A stretch of DNA of 35,176 bases from VGWF01 sp964423465 (GTDB lineage: Bacteria > Verrucomicrobiota > Kiritimatiellia > PWTM01), in contig CAYRFK010000025.1 in the NCBI GenBank assembly GCA_964423465.1, positions 1 to 35,176 of the forward strand, written 5' to 3'. Below, piece by piece: positions 19,501-26,279 of the stretch (positions are counted from its first letter, which is position 1; each line of letters begins with the position of its first letter). The notes beneath the pieces are model-generated. The model saw nothing but the letters and a program-made list of their open reading frames with translations. It made no database searches and was not told the DNA's origin. The translations under genes and the position numbers were made by a program.

Positions 19501-21662
19501 TGGTCACGAACGGCGCCATGCTCTGCCCTGTCCACGATCCCAACGGGAGCCTGCTGGCGGTCATCGATGGCACCGGCCGTGCGGTGTGGGAGGCGGAGTA
19601 CCGTCCGTTCGGGGGGGCCTTGGTTCGACGCTCGGAATTCACGGCCGCCACCGGGTTCCACGGCCGCTATCGCGATCCCGACCATGGCCTGCTCTGCTTC
19701 GGTATGCGCTGGTACGATCCTGACGCGGGCCGCTTCCTGCAGCCGGACCCCGACCCGGGTGACACGGGGGACCCCCTGGCTTTCAACGACTACCTGCTGT
19801 GCCGGAACGACCCGGTGAACTTCATCGATCCGGACGGCATGAAGCGCAACCGGTTTCTGCCGCAGGAGCGGATCAACCAGATCAAGGCGCAGAACGCGCA
19901 GTCGGTGGGCCGCGCCACGGGCCGGACCGTGTCGATGAAGGGTAAACTTAGCCTCCCCAAGCTCAATCCGCCCGCGGGAGGGAACACGCACTCGGACTTC
20001 ATGAACGGGCTCAACAAGACGAGCCCGTGGGACAAGGCCGGTCCGAAGGGTTCGTCGGCTGAGGCGATGGCCAACCAGTATGGCAACAAGCCTCCGCCGG
20101 CGCGCGGATTCGACACGGCGCGCGCCGCCAATGCTTCGGCCAAGATCAAGGCCCAACTCGCCGGCCGTGGTCCGGCTCCCGCGCCGCCGGCACCGACGGC
20201 CCCACCCGCGCCGAGTCTGGGCCAACAGGCGGCGAAGTGGGGCGGCCGCGGGTTGCTGATCTACGGAATCTACGTATCGACGAGCAACATCTACAATTCC
20301 GACAACAAGACGGGGCAGGTCATCAACGAGGCGGGGAAGTGGACCGGCGCCCTGACCGGGGCGAAGCTGGGTGCGACTCTGGGTGCGCCGCTGGGACCCA
20401 TCGGTGCCGGAATCGGCGGCCTGCTCGGCGGGCTTCTCGGCGGCGTTCTCGGCGACAAACTGACCTCGCCTGACAATAATCCCCCGCTTCCGCCCCTGTC
20501 GCCCACGGACCCCGCGGCGATCGGGAAGACCCTCAGCGACATGAAGAAGAGCGGCATGCCGTTTGATATTCCATCGACGGGCGTCAAATCCGACACCGCG
20601 GATATCGGCGGAGCACTCACGAGCCCCTTCGGAGCCCCGGGCGGCATACTTGTGAATCCAGGATCCGGAGATATGAAGGGTGCCGAACCCGCGGCCGGTG
20701 CGGGTTCGGCGGCAGCGGGTTCGGCCCCGACCGCGGGCAGCGCACTGGGCACGTTTCAGGGCGGGCGCGATGAGCGGACGGACGCGAACTCGCAGTCGTC
20801 CATGGGATTGATGGCCGGCCAGCAGAACGTAAGCCAGGCGTCGACCCGCGGGGACCAGGCGGCGCGCGACGCCCGGACTGCGGTCAATGCTGCCGGTCAG
20901 GAAGCTCAGACAACGGCGGCAAAGTCGGCCGGCGCCACCGCAGCCGGGGACCGGCAGAACAGTTGGGGCAAGGCAATTGCCGACGGAGTTCAGCAGGGGG
21001 TCGAGAAGGGGCTCACTGCGGCGGGCGAGTCGTTTGGAAAGGCGGCGGGCGAAAAGGTCTCGGGGGCGATCTTCAAAGGCGGCAAGGGATCGAAGGACGG
21101 CGGATCCGCCGGATCCGGTGCCGCATCCGGAGCGGCGGGCGGTGTGCAGGTTGCAGGGACGGGCTCCAAGTCCTCGGATGCCAAGAAGGGGAGCAACAAG
21201 AAGGGTGGCGGCAAGAAGGATCCGAAGGATCCAACCAAGGGGACCGGTGCACCGACGGTTCCCGTGCCCGGCACGGCGCCGACCGACCCCACAGCCGGGC
21301 CAAGCAAGGAGATCATCAGTTCCACGCAGAATGCGGACGGAACGTACAGTGTGCGATACTCCTGCGGCTACGGATGGAGCGGCAAGCCGCCGGTGCCGCC
21401 GCGCTGCCCGATCTGCAACAAGGATCTCGTCTCGACAACGAAGGTTCCCGCCGCACCGGTAACGACGCCCGCGCCTCCGCCGCCGGCCGTGACGCCCGCC
21501 AGCGCTGCGGCCGCCGCCGCGGCAGCCGCAGCAGCCGCTGGCGGCATGGGCATCCCCGGCTTCCCCGTCCCTGGAGCGCTGCCGGGAGCGGCGGGTTCCA
21601 CCCCCGGTTCGGGCGCATCGCCGGGCGGCGGGGCGGCACCCGGGGGTACTGTCCGTCCGTGA
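16506..21662 (+). CDS. giant secreted RHS/YD-repeat protein with atypical C-terminal extension
   Basis: A 1718-residue exported protein. Residues 1 to about 34 are a signal peptide (Arg-rich start, Leu/Ala core, VEASA). An unrecognised domain (about 35-150) leads into roughly 28 YD repeats of the form YDAAGR-hydrophobic (about 155-1000), which in Tc/RHS proteins form a beta-cage shell. The RHS core signature follows (YRPFGG, GRYRDPDHGLLCFGMRWYD, GRFLQPDP, NDPVNFIDPDG) near 1030-1115. In typical RHS toxins a short variable toxin starts here; instead there are about 600 residues of Ala/Gly/Pro/Lys-rich sequence with a glycine zipper (about 1283-1318), an NSW-to-IFK module (1485-1524), a cysteine knuckle YSCGYGW...RCPICNK (about 1615-1640) and a poly-Ala tract. 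No toxin domain is recognisable. Start has GGCGG seven bases upstream; ten bases after the FN3 gene. Confidence 0.88.
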   Translation: MIPCTFLHRRALRVAALLPALALLRAAPVEASADVVLPDALIEGVARMDATASPMYWMEGRVGVRLDTGGLVWIAEDVSDPPGSPLMVCGRMYRSDRDVDVGCGRGWTFEIFRPADPMAAGIGVEIDGGHVTGLTLDGRRAAVLEWHAGRLVAVRRASGGVRRMNYDATGRLAGTSGGAADERYGYDAAGRMVSVQWNGAAYGVQYDADGRVAQVRLPGGPVHRFEYGGEPGSRLARVRQGDGPETIWRFAPRAVEIARGSARSVIRLDATGRVIRCTDPEGHTIECDRDSAGRTVRWRDETGAEWTIRRDAAGRPVEWSHPDGVRETAQYDASERLLARVDTLGRATRFEYDDEGRRTVARGESLGGEVVMASDGAGRVTIRRPDGAQWTTEIEAAVERVIDPVGRVQESRFNGAGDPAEVRLSGGDVYAWSYAGDGGLPTAFRGPDGAEARFEYTAGVPRWSAIRRAEGDLEYEYRADGMLVRESDRAEGMEYVYGYAADGRLARIERSDGSRVTMAYDRAGRVHAVEHGADGRRMTERFDVAGRRVESREWGGDRTLYTYDAAGRMVGEDSAAYGRLLYRHDAAGRLVEASGPHTRASWAYDAQDRLVRSETPGAVLALRYGNGLVEMDNGAGSWRRLSLDAAGRVTGVEDADGVARRYTLDASDRVVRVDGPGARAEELAYTSDGHLSRWRVDGRDVLAMERDAAGRPVSARGLYGAMQWRHDAAGRVTGESDGVGGFGLGRRYDAAGRQVELSPEGAPALRFTRTEQGQVRSAGVGDLLVTIAYDEFGRTTRRQYPGGVVQTFGYDAAGRLAGIEVKDAAGRTAYRAGWTHDAEGRAIRTEMNGRAARLDYTPDGAVGVRDAGEGARDEYGYDAGGNLTAMEGRPLRYAPMNRLVQAGDRTYAWDDMGRAVSAGAPDLSWTFTYDAAGRLATATRGGRSIRYRYDARGRLAVREAEGSTVRLQYDDDRLLVEWDDARPSVIHVPGNPEDWAVALVTNGAMLCPVHDPNGSLLAVIDGTGRAVWEAEYRPFGGALVRRSEFTAATGFHGRYRDPDHGLLCFGMRWYDPDAGRFLQPDPDPGDTGDPLAFNDYLLCRNDPVNFIDPDGMKRNRFLPQERINQIKAQNAQSVGRATGRTVSMKGKLSLPKLNPPAGGNTHSDFMNGLNKTSPWDKAGPKGSSAEAMANQYGNKPPPARGFDTARAANASAKIKAQLAGRGPAPAPPAPTAPPAPSLGQQAAKWGGRGLLIYGIYVSTSNIYNSDNKTGQVINEAGKWTGALTGAKLGATLGAPLGPIGAGIGGLLGGLLGGVLGDKLTSPDNNPPLPPLSPTDPAAIGKTLSDMKKSGMPFDIPSTGVKSDTADIGGALTSPFGAPGGILVNPGSGDMKGAEPAAGAGSAAAGSAPTAGSALGTFQGGRDERTDANSQSSMGLMAGQQNVSQASTRGDQAARDARTAVNAAGQEAQTTAAKSAGATAAGDRQNSWGKAIADGVQQGVEKGLTAAGESFGKAAGEKVSGAIFKGGKGSKDGGSAGSGAASGAAGGVQVAGTGSKSSDAKKGSNKKGGGKKDPKDPTKGTGAPTVPVPGTAPTDPTAGPSKEIISSTQNADGTYSVRYSCGYGWSGKPPVPPRCPICNKDLVSTTKVPAAPVTTPAPPPPAVTPASAAAAAAAAAAAAGGMGIPGFPVPGALPGAAGSTPGSGASPGGGAAPGGTVRP

Positions 21663-21679
21663 TGCGGGGCGAGGTGGCT

Positions 21680-22039
21680 ATGAGAATTCAGCTTGTGATG
21701 TCCATGGTCGTCCTGGCGGCACTCGGTGCAGGGGCACAGGGCGAGCGGATTGCCGGAGAGATCTTCAAGAGAGGCGCGGCGTCGCCGCAGCCTGCCGCAA
21801 CGCCCCCGCAGCCCGCCGCATCGCCCTGGCAGCCTGCTTCGGAGGATCCGCGGTGGAGAAAGCTGGAGGAACGGCTTGATCAGTTGGAGTCGCGGATGGG
21901 CCGGTCCGTGCAGCCGCCTTCGTTGACGCACAACATCGAACGCCGGCTGCAGGACATCGAGAAGCGGCTCGCCGCGGTGGAACGGGAGATGAAACGGCTC
22001 GACGAGCGGATGCGGAAGGTCGAGAGTCGGAGACCGTGA
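21680..22039 (+). CDS. small exported coiled-coil protein of the RHS operon
   Basis: A 119-residue protein with a signal peptide (about 1-20), a Pro/Ala/Gln linker (33-53) and two heptad-rich helices (about 58-73 and 83-117, with repeated Leu/Ile/Met spacing and alternating Arg/Glu), so a coiled-coil oligomer is likely. Right after the predicted cleavage site comes GERIAGEIFK (21-30), very close to GEKVSGAIFK in the RHS protein and related to the C terminus of the 328-residue protein. An upstream ATG at 21662 overlaps the RHS stop codon by one base, but GAGGTGG lies only in front of the ATG at 21680. The gene ends with its stop codon overlapping the head of the next frame region. I do not recognise a named family. 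Confidence 0.75.
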   Translation: MRIQLVMSMVVLAALGAGAQGERIAGEIFKRGAASPQPAATPPQPAASPWQPASEDPRWRKLEERLDQLESRMGRSVQPPSLTHNIERRLQDIEKRLAAVEREMKRLDERMRKVESRRP

Positions 22040-22056
22040 ACGGAAGGACGGATGAG

Positions 22057-22911
22057 ATGAGGACGCGATGGATCCGCGGAATGGCCCTGCTCGGGGCGAC
22101 GTGCGTGCTGTCCGTGGCGGCGCATGCGGCGGCCGGCCCGAAGGTCATGGTGCTTGTGGACGAGAAGAGCCTCGGTACCGTCGCCACCTCGGAGATCGAG
22201 GCGCTGGCCGTCCGCTTGCTGGGGGAGAAACAGGTCGAGACGGTCGACCAGGATATGGTTCGTGCCAATCTCCAGCGGACGCAGCAGGCGATGAAGGGGG
22301 CGGGGGACGACCGGGGCGCCGCCGCACTGGGCCGTGAGTTCGGGGCCGATGTGGTTCTGGTGGGGGAGGCCGTGGCCAAGCCGTCGGCGCGCCGGATCGG
22401 CGAGAGCAACCTGCGGGCCTACCAGGCGGCCGTGACATTGCGGGCGGTGCGCACGGACAACTCGGTGAACCTGGCGTCAGCGTCCGAGGATGTCTCGGTC
22501 GTCGCGCTGGACGATGTGTCCGGCAGTGCCAAGGCGCTCAAGGAGGCGGGGCGGAAGTCACTGGACGTCCTGATCCCGCTCATGATGGACAAGTGGGCGA
22601 GGGGGGCTCCGGCCGGCGCCCGTGCGGCGGCCGGTACGGTGAACGTGGAGATCACAGTGGGCGGCGTGGACCAAGTTTGGAAGCTCAAGTCCGTTCGCGA
22701 GGCCCTTCGTGCCCGCAAGGACGAGGTGGACACCGTCACGCAGCGAAGCTACGCGCAGGGGCTGGCGGTCTTCCGCGTCGCGTCCCGTCTTCCGTCGGAG
22801 GAACTTGCCGAGGCCCTGGTTCTGAAGCCGCCGGATGGCCTCCGGATGCAAGTGATCGAGGTGACGCCGGGCGCGATGAGCCTTCGCGCGGTCGAGGCGC
22901 CGCAGCAGTGA
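22057..22911 (+). CDS. exported FlgT/CsgG-like protein
   Basis: A 284-residue protein with a signal peptide (about 1-26). Residues 30-185 follow the fold pattern of the TolB/FlgT/CsgG periplasmic domains: KVMVLVDEK, then LGREFGADVVLVGEAVAKP, then a strand-rich stretch ending in an Ala-rich helix (SAKALKEAGRKSLDVLIPLM). This pattern is known in envelope proteins around outer-membrane pores or flagellar basal rings. The C-terminal 90 residues (TVNVEITVGGVDQVWKL through LRAVEAP) look like a second small alpha/beta domain. Start is the ATG at 22057, with AAGGA about ten bases upstream; a GTG at 22036 overlapping the previous stop is the alternative. The lack of a lipobox Cys distinguishes it from the two CsgG lipoproteins of the operon. 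Role is inferred from context. Confidence 0.72.
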   Translation: MRTRWIRGMALLGATCVLSVAAHAAAGPKVMVLVDEKSLGTVATSEIEALAVRLLGEKQVETVDQDMVRANLQRTQQAMKGAGDDRGAAALGREFGADVVLVGEAVAKPSARRIGESNLRAYQAAVTLRAVRTDNSVNLASASEDVSVVALDDVSGSAKALKEAGRKSLDVLIPLMMDKWARGAPAGARAAAGTVNVEITVGGVDQVWKLKSVREALRARKDEVDTVTQRSYAQGLAVFRVASRLPSEELAEALVLKPPDGLRMQVIEVTPGAMSLRAVEAPQQ

Positions 22912-22922
22912 GGAGCGGGGGC

Positions 22923-23909
22923 ATGAGGATCCTCATTACATTCCTGATGGTTGCAGGCCTGACCCTGACCGGGCTACTGCCCGTGCATGCGGCCGTCCGG
23001 GATTCCGGCGTGCTGTTGGAGTCGCTCTTCCGTTTCCGGGTCGCATCGCAGGCCGCGGCGCAGGCCGTTGAACTTGGCACCCGCGCCGGAGGCGATGCTT
23101 CGGAACAGATTGCGGCCGCGGCTTCGAGGTGGGGCGACGAGGCGAACGAGTCCATCCGCGAAGACTTGGAAACGGCGATGGGCGACGGTGCCCGCGAGGC
23201 CTTTGCCGGGTTCGTGGAGTCCTTCTCGGCGGCCGAGGCTTCCGGGGACGCCGCCTATCTGGCAGCGCTGGGACGCGAACTCCGCTGGCCGCATCCGCCG
23301 GAAGACTACGACACCCTTCGACAGGTGGTCGTACACAACAAGCTTGGCGATGACATCGCGGAGTCCGCGAGGTTTCTGGGCGAGGTGCAGACATGGATCG
23401 ACGTGCGGCGACGCTCGCAGGGCGCGCCTCCGCTGCGGGACTGGCTCGATCGCGACGACCCGCCCGCTCCGGCCTCCGCGGCGCCTCGGGCACGTCCCCC
23501 GAATCCCCTGCGCGATGCCGAGGCCCCTGCGGGGGAGTATCGCGGGGGTGAGGAGCCCGTAGGCAATGCGCTGGATGCGTTCGGATCCGCGCGGGGCGCC
23601 CGTCGGCAGAAGGCGCTCGAACAGGCGCAGGCGGGTATGCAGCAGGTCGCCGAGGAACGGCGGACGGCCGAGGATGAACTTGCGGCGAAGAAGATTGCAG
23701 CCGCCCAGGCGGAGTCCGAGGCGGTGAAGAAGCAGGCCGAGAAACTTGCCGCGGCGGAGTCGGAGGCTCTTGAACAACGGAAGAACAGCTGGAGCGGGCG
23801 GCTCAAACAGATCGCCACGGCAACCATCGGCGCCGCGGGCGGCGCCTTCTTCGGCGGGATCGGAAGCCGCGCCGGCGAGGCGGCCGCGCAGGCGGTCTTC
23901 AAGAACTGA
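22923..23909 (+). CDS. exported coiled-coil / glycine-zipper protein of the RHS operon
   Basis: A 328-residue protein with a signal peptide (about 1-23, ending VHAAV). Residues 25-180 are mostly helical with no family I recognise; 180-215 are a Pro/Ala/Arg linker; 218-285 form a charged coiled coil (QAQAGMQQVAEERRTAEDEL and following Ala/Glu/Lys heptads). The last 41 residues hold Asn-Ser-Trp at 288-290, a glycine zipper (GAAGGAFFGGIGSRAG) and a terminal VFKN. The NSW-to-FK distance, 40 residues, equals that of the module in the RHS protein. The glycine zipper could insert into or pair within a membrane. GAGGAG precedes the ATG at 22923; 11 bases separate it from the previous stop and 12 from the next start, so it is part of the operon. 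Confidence 0.75.
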   Translation: MRILITFLMVAGLTLTGLLPVHAAVRDSGVLLESLFRFRVASQAAAQAVELGTRAGGDASEQIAAAASRWGDEANESIREDLETAMGDGAREAFAGFVESFSAAEASGDAAYLAALGRELRWPHPPEDYDTLRQVVVHNKLGDDIAESARFLGEVQTWIDVRRRSQGAPPLRDWLDRDDPPAPASAAPRARPPNPLRDAEAPAGEYRGGEEPVGNALDAFGSARGARRQKALEQAQAGMQQVAEERRTAEDELAAKKIAAAQAESEAVKKQAEKLAAAESEALEQRKNSWSGRLKQIATATIGAAGGAFFGGIGSRAGEAAAQAVFKN

Positions 23910-23921
23910 GAGGGAATTCCC

Positions 23922-24548
23922 ATGATCAGGCCATTCATCGCCGGAATGCTGGCGGCCCTTGCAGCCGGCGGATGCCGCCAGATTCCGCAGGTGCCGGCGC
24001 CGTCGGTTCCGGCACTCTCGATCGAGCAGCGGCGGGCCATGCAGACGCGCGCCTATGACGCCCCGGCGGACACGGTCTTTGCGGCGACGATCGCGACGTT
24101 GCAGGATCTCGGCTGGACGCTGGACGTCGCGGACCGGGCGGCGGGGCTGATCCGCGCCTCCACACAGCGCCGGCTGGAGGCTTTTGGGCCGGAGGACGAA
24201 ACGCAGATGAACCTTGCCGAGCGAAAGCGGACGGCCGAAATGAGGGCCGATGTCTCGAAGAAGTGGGCGCGGTGGAAGGAGATCGTCATCCACACCGAAT
24301 CGTGGGGCGCCGCCAAGAGCCGTCAGCGGATCGTGATGAACTTCCGGGGAACCCTCCCCGCCATGTCGTATCGCGAGAAGCAGGGCGGCGACCTCCTTCA
24401 TCGCGGGCGCGAGGTTCTCATCAATGCGCCGGCGACGGAACAATCGGTTGAGGTTCCCGTGCCCGAGGCGTACAAGGATCTCTTCGACCGCATCTCGGAG
24501 GCTGTCGGTCAGCGAACAGTGCCGGGGGGAGGAGCGGGAGCATCATGA
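23922..24548 (+). CDS. small predicted lipoprotein of the RHS operon
   Basis: A 208-residue protein whose signal ends LAAGGC, making Cys18 the likely lipidated residue (imperfect lipobox with Ala at -3). Residues about 44-85 (AYDAPADTVFAATIATLQDLGWTLD and following) have the strand-helix-strand pattern seen in BamC-like and other envelope lipoproteins in which a helix is followed by a strand ending in an Ile-Arg-Ala-Ser segment. The middle is rich in charged helix and the end includes VEVPVPEAYKDLFDRISEAV. I cannot name the family. It starts 12 bases after the previous gene, with GAGAGGGA upstream, and its TGA overlaps the ATG of the last operon gene (ATGA), which suggests translational coupling. 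Confidence 0.72.
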   Translation: MIRPFIAGMLAALAAGGCRQIPQVPAPSVPALSIEQRRAMQTRAYDAPADTVFAATIATLQDLGWTLDVADRAAGLIRASTQRRLEAFGPEDETQMNLAERKRTAEMRADVSKKWARWKEIVIHTESWGAAKSRQRIVMNFRGTLPAMSYREKQGGDLLHRGREVLINAPATEQSVEVPVPEAYKDLFDRISEAVGQRTVPGGGAGAS

Positions 24549-25150
24549 ATCAGGAGCACTCACGAATGGGGATCTGGCGGACGGCGCCTGCGGCGGCGAT
24601 GGCCGTATGGTTGGCGGGATGTGCCACGACGGATCCTGCGGCGGTTCATTTCCAGGGAGCGGGCGCGAATTCCAACGTCTTCGTTGCGCCCGGCCATGCG
24701 GCGGTACGGAAAGTGGCCGTAATGCCGTTCAAGGCCCCGACGGAATTGATCGGCGTGGCGGTGTCCGATCAGGTGCTCACGGAACTGCTCCGGACGGGGC
24801 GGTACGACCTGCTCGAGAGAGGCCAGATGGCGCAGGTTCTTGGCGAGCAGGAACTGGCGCTTTCCGGACTTTCCGCCGGCAAGGCGGCCGAGATCGGAGC
24901 GATGATGGGGGCCGACGGTGTCATCATTGGAACGGTCTCCGAGTACGAGAACGTGGCGCAGGGCGGCCGGACGGTGCCCGTGGTGGGGGTGTCGGCGCGG
25001 CTCATCGACGCGAAGTCCGGGAGGATTCTCTGGAGCGCCGACCTGTCGCAGAAGGCGCCGGGGGCGTCCGTGACCCTTTCCGAGCACAGCCGGCGGGTCG
25101 TTCACGAGTTGATCGCCGGGGTGTTTCAGAAGCTCGGGGCGACCCCATGA
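24545..25150 (+). CDS. CsgG-family outer-membrane lipoprotein
   Basis: A 201-residue lipoprotein with a textbook lipobox LAGC (Cys26). The rest is a CsgG-like domain: KVAVMPFKAPTELIG, TELLRTGRYDLLERGQM, MMGADGVIIGTVSEY, GRILWSADL and VVHELIAGVFQKLG. It aligns along its whole length, nearly gap-free, with the N-terminal domain of the FN3 lipoprotein that begins this operon; PFKAPTELIG is identical in both. CsgG family members oligomerise into outer-membrane pores; whether this short form keeps the transmembrane hairpins is not clear from sequence alone. It overlaps the preceding lipoprotein gene by four bases (ATGA) with GGGAG just upstream. Last gene of the operon; the tRNA-Gln promoter begins 36 bases after its stop. 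Confidence 0.87.
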   Translation: MNQEHSRMGIWRTAPAAAMAVWLAGCATTDPAAVHFQGAGANSNVFVAPGHAAVRKVAVMPFKAPTELIGVAVSDQVLTELLRTGRYDLLERGQMAQVLGEQELALSGLSAGKAAEIGAMMGADGVIIGTVSEYENVAQGGRTVPVVGVSARLIDAKSGRILWSADLSQKAPGASVTLSEHSRRVVHELIAGVFQKLGATP

Positions 25151-25185
25151 AGACGCGGCACGCCGTCATTTTCATCGCCGGGGCA

Positions 25186-25214
25186 TTGACTTCGCCGGCG
25201 GAACCCGGTACGGT
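25186..25214 (+). promoter_or_regulatory. promoter of tRNA-Gln (and probably prs)
   Basis: TTGACT (25186-25191) and TACGGT (25209-25214) are separated by exactly 17 bases. The predicted start near 25221 lies 12 bases before the mature tRNA 5' end. The -35 matches at five of six positions, the -10 at three, but spacing and position are ideal. No further promoter is evident between the tRNA and prs. Confidence 0.6.
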
Positions 25215-25232
25215 CCCGCGTTTTGCCCGGCC

Positions 25233-25306
25233 TGCCCGATGGTGTAACGGCAGCACACGGCCCTTTGGAGGCCAGAGTCCAGGTTCGAATCCTGGTCGGG
25301 CAACCA
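25233..25306 (+). tRNA. tRNA-Gln (anticodon TTG), CCA encoded
   Basis: A full cloverleaf of 74 bases: 7-bp acceptor stem TGCCCGA/TCGGGCA, D stem GTGT/GCAC, anticodon loop CTTTGGA with anticodon TTG, T arm CCAGG-TTCGAAT-CCTGG, discriminator A and a genomically encoded CCA at 25304-25306. The only irregularity is a C-A mismatch at the base of the anticodon stem (27-43 pair); the other four pairs of that stem are intact. It lies between the CsgG/RHS operon and prs and has its own promoter. Confidence 0.95.
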
Positions 25307-25327
25307 ATTGAAGCATGGAATCTTGAC

Positions 25328-26254
25328 GTGAAGATCCTGTCTGGAACAGCGCATCCGCAGCTGGCGGAAGGTCTCGCCGCATACCTGGGCGAGCCGATCG
25401 GCGGCGTCGACGTTCGTCGTTTTCCCGACGGCGAGGTATTCGTCAAGATCGTGGACAACATCCGCGGCCGGGACCTGTTCATCGTTCAGCCGATCTGCAA
25501 TCCGCCGAACGAGAACCTGATGGAACTTCTGATCATGATCGACGCGGCGAAGCGGGCATCCGCCGCGCGGATCACGGCGGTGCTTCCGTACTTCGGTTAC
25601 GCCCGGCAGGACCGCAAGGATCAGCCGCGTGTGCCCATCACCGCCAAGTTGGTGGCCAACCTTCTGGTGGCCGCCGGCACGGACCGTATTCTGACGCTCG
25701 ATCTCCACTCGCAGCAGATTCAGGGGTTCTTCGATATCCCGGTGGATCACCTCACGGCCTCGCCGGTGATGGTGAAGGCCCTGCGGGCAAAGGAACTCGC
25801 GGACATGGTCATCGTCGCGCCCGACACGGGCGGCGTGAAGACCGCGTACGCCTACGCTCAGAAGCTGGGATGCGGGCTGGCCATCGCGGCGAAGCAGCGC
25901 AAGAACGCGCGCGAGGTCGAATCGATCAACGTGGTGGGCGATGTGAAGGACCGGGACGTGATCCTGGTCGACGATCTGGTCACGACGGCCGGGACGCTGT
26001 GCGGTGCGGCGGCGCTTCTTCGGGAGCACGGGGCGCGCAGCATCCGGGCCATGGTCACACATTCGCTCGTCACCGCGGAGGGCGTGGACCGTCTGAAGCG
26101 CTCAGCGATCCAGGAACTGATCACGACGGACAGCGTTCCGGCGAAGGACTGGGACGGGTACCCTGTGACGGTTCTTTCGATCGCCGAACTGCTCGGCGAG
26201 GCGATTCTGCGCATTCACAACAACCAATCGGTCACCTCCCTGTTTAAGGTGTAG
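25328..26254 (+). CDS. prs: ribose-phosphate pyrophosphokinase (PRPP synthetase)
   Basis: Makes phosphoribosyl pyrophosphate from ribose 5-phosphate and ATP for nucleotide, His and Trp synthesis, in the cytoplasm. The 308 residues cover the family: FPDGEVFVKI, YFGYARQDRKDQPRVPITAK (the flexible catalytic loop region), LDLHSQQIQGFFDIPVDHL near 124-142, and the PRPP-binding loop VDDLVTTAGTL near 213-223. The start is the GTG at 25328, giving the usual MKILSG opening; the in-frame alternatives upstream run through the tRNA and can be excluded, and the ATG at 25315 is in another frame. The ribosome site is weak (GGA eight bases upstream). It begins 21 bases after the tRNA CCA, so it is probably transcribed together with tRNA-Gln and released by tRNA processing. 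Confidence 0.96.
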   Translation: MKILSGTAHPQLAEGLAAYLGEPIGGVDVRRFPDGEVFVKIVDNIRGRDLFIVQPICNPPNENLMELLIMIDAAKRASAARITAVLPYFGYARQDRKDQPRVPITAKLVANLLVAAGTDRILTLDLHSQQIQGFFDIPVDHLTASPVMVKALRAKELADMVIVAPDTGGVKTAYAYAQKLGCGLAIAAKQRKNAREVESINVVGDVKDRDVILVDDLVTTAGTLCGAAALLREHGARSIRAMVTHSLVTAEGVDRLKRSAIQELITTDSVPAKDWDGYPVTVLSIAELLGEAILRIHNNQSVTSLFKV

Positions 26255-26279
26255 GGACGCTAGAGAGGACGAACGGAGC

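Noticed and set aside
19850..21659. RHS C-terminal toxin with a downstream immunity gene
   Set aside because: The next gene encodes an exported coiled-coil protein, not a small cytoplasmic immunity-like protein, and the tail has no recognisable toxin motif.
25147..25311. Small frame starting in the ATGA at the end of the last CsgG gene and running through tRNA-Gln
   Set aside because: It covers the tRNA promoter and the whole tRNA; a coding gene there is very unlikely.
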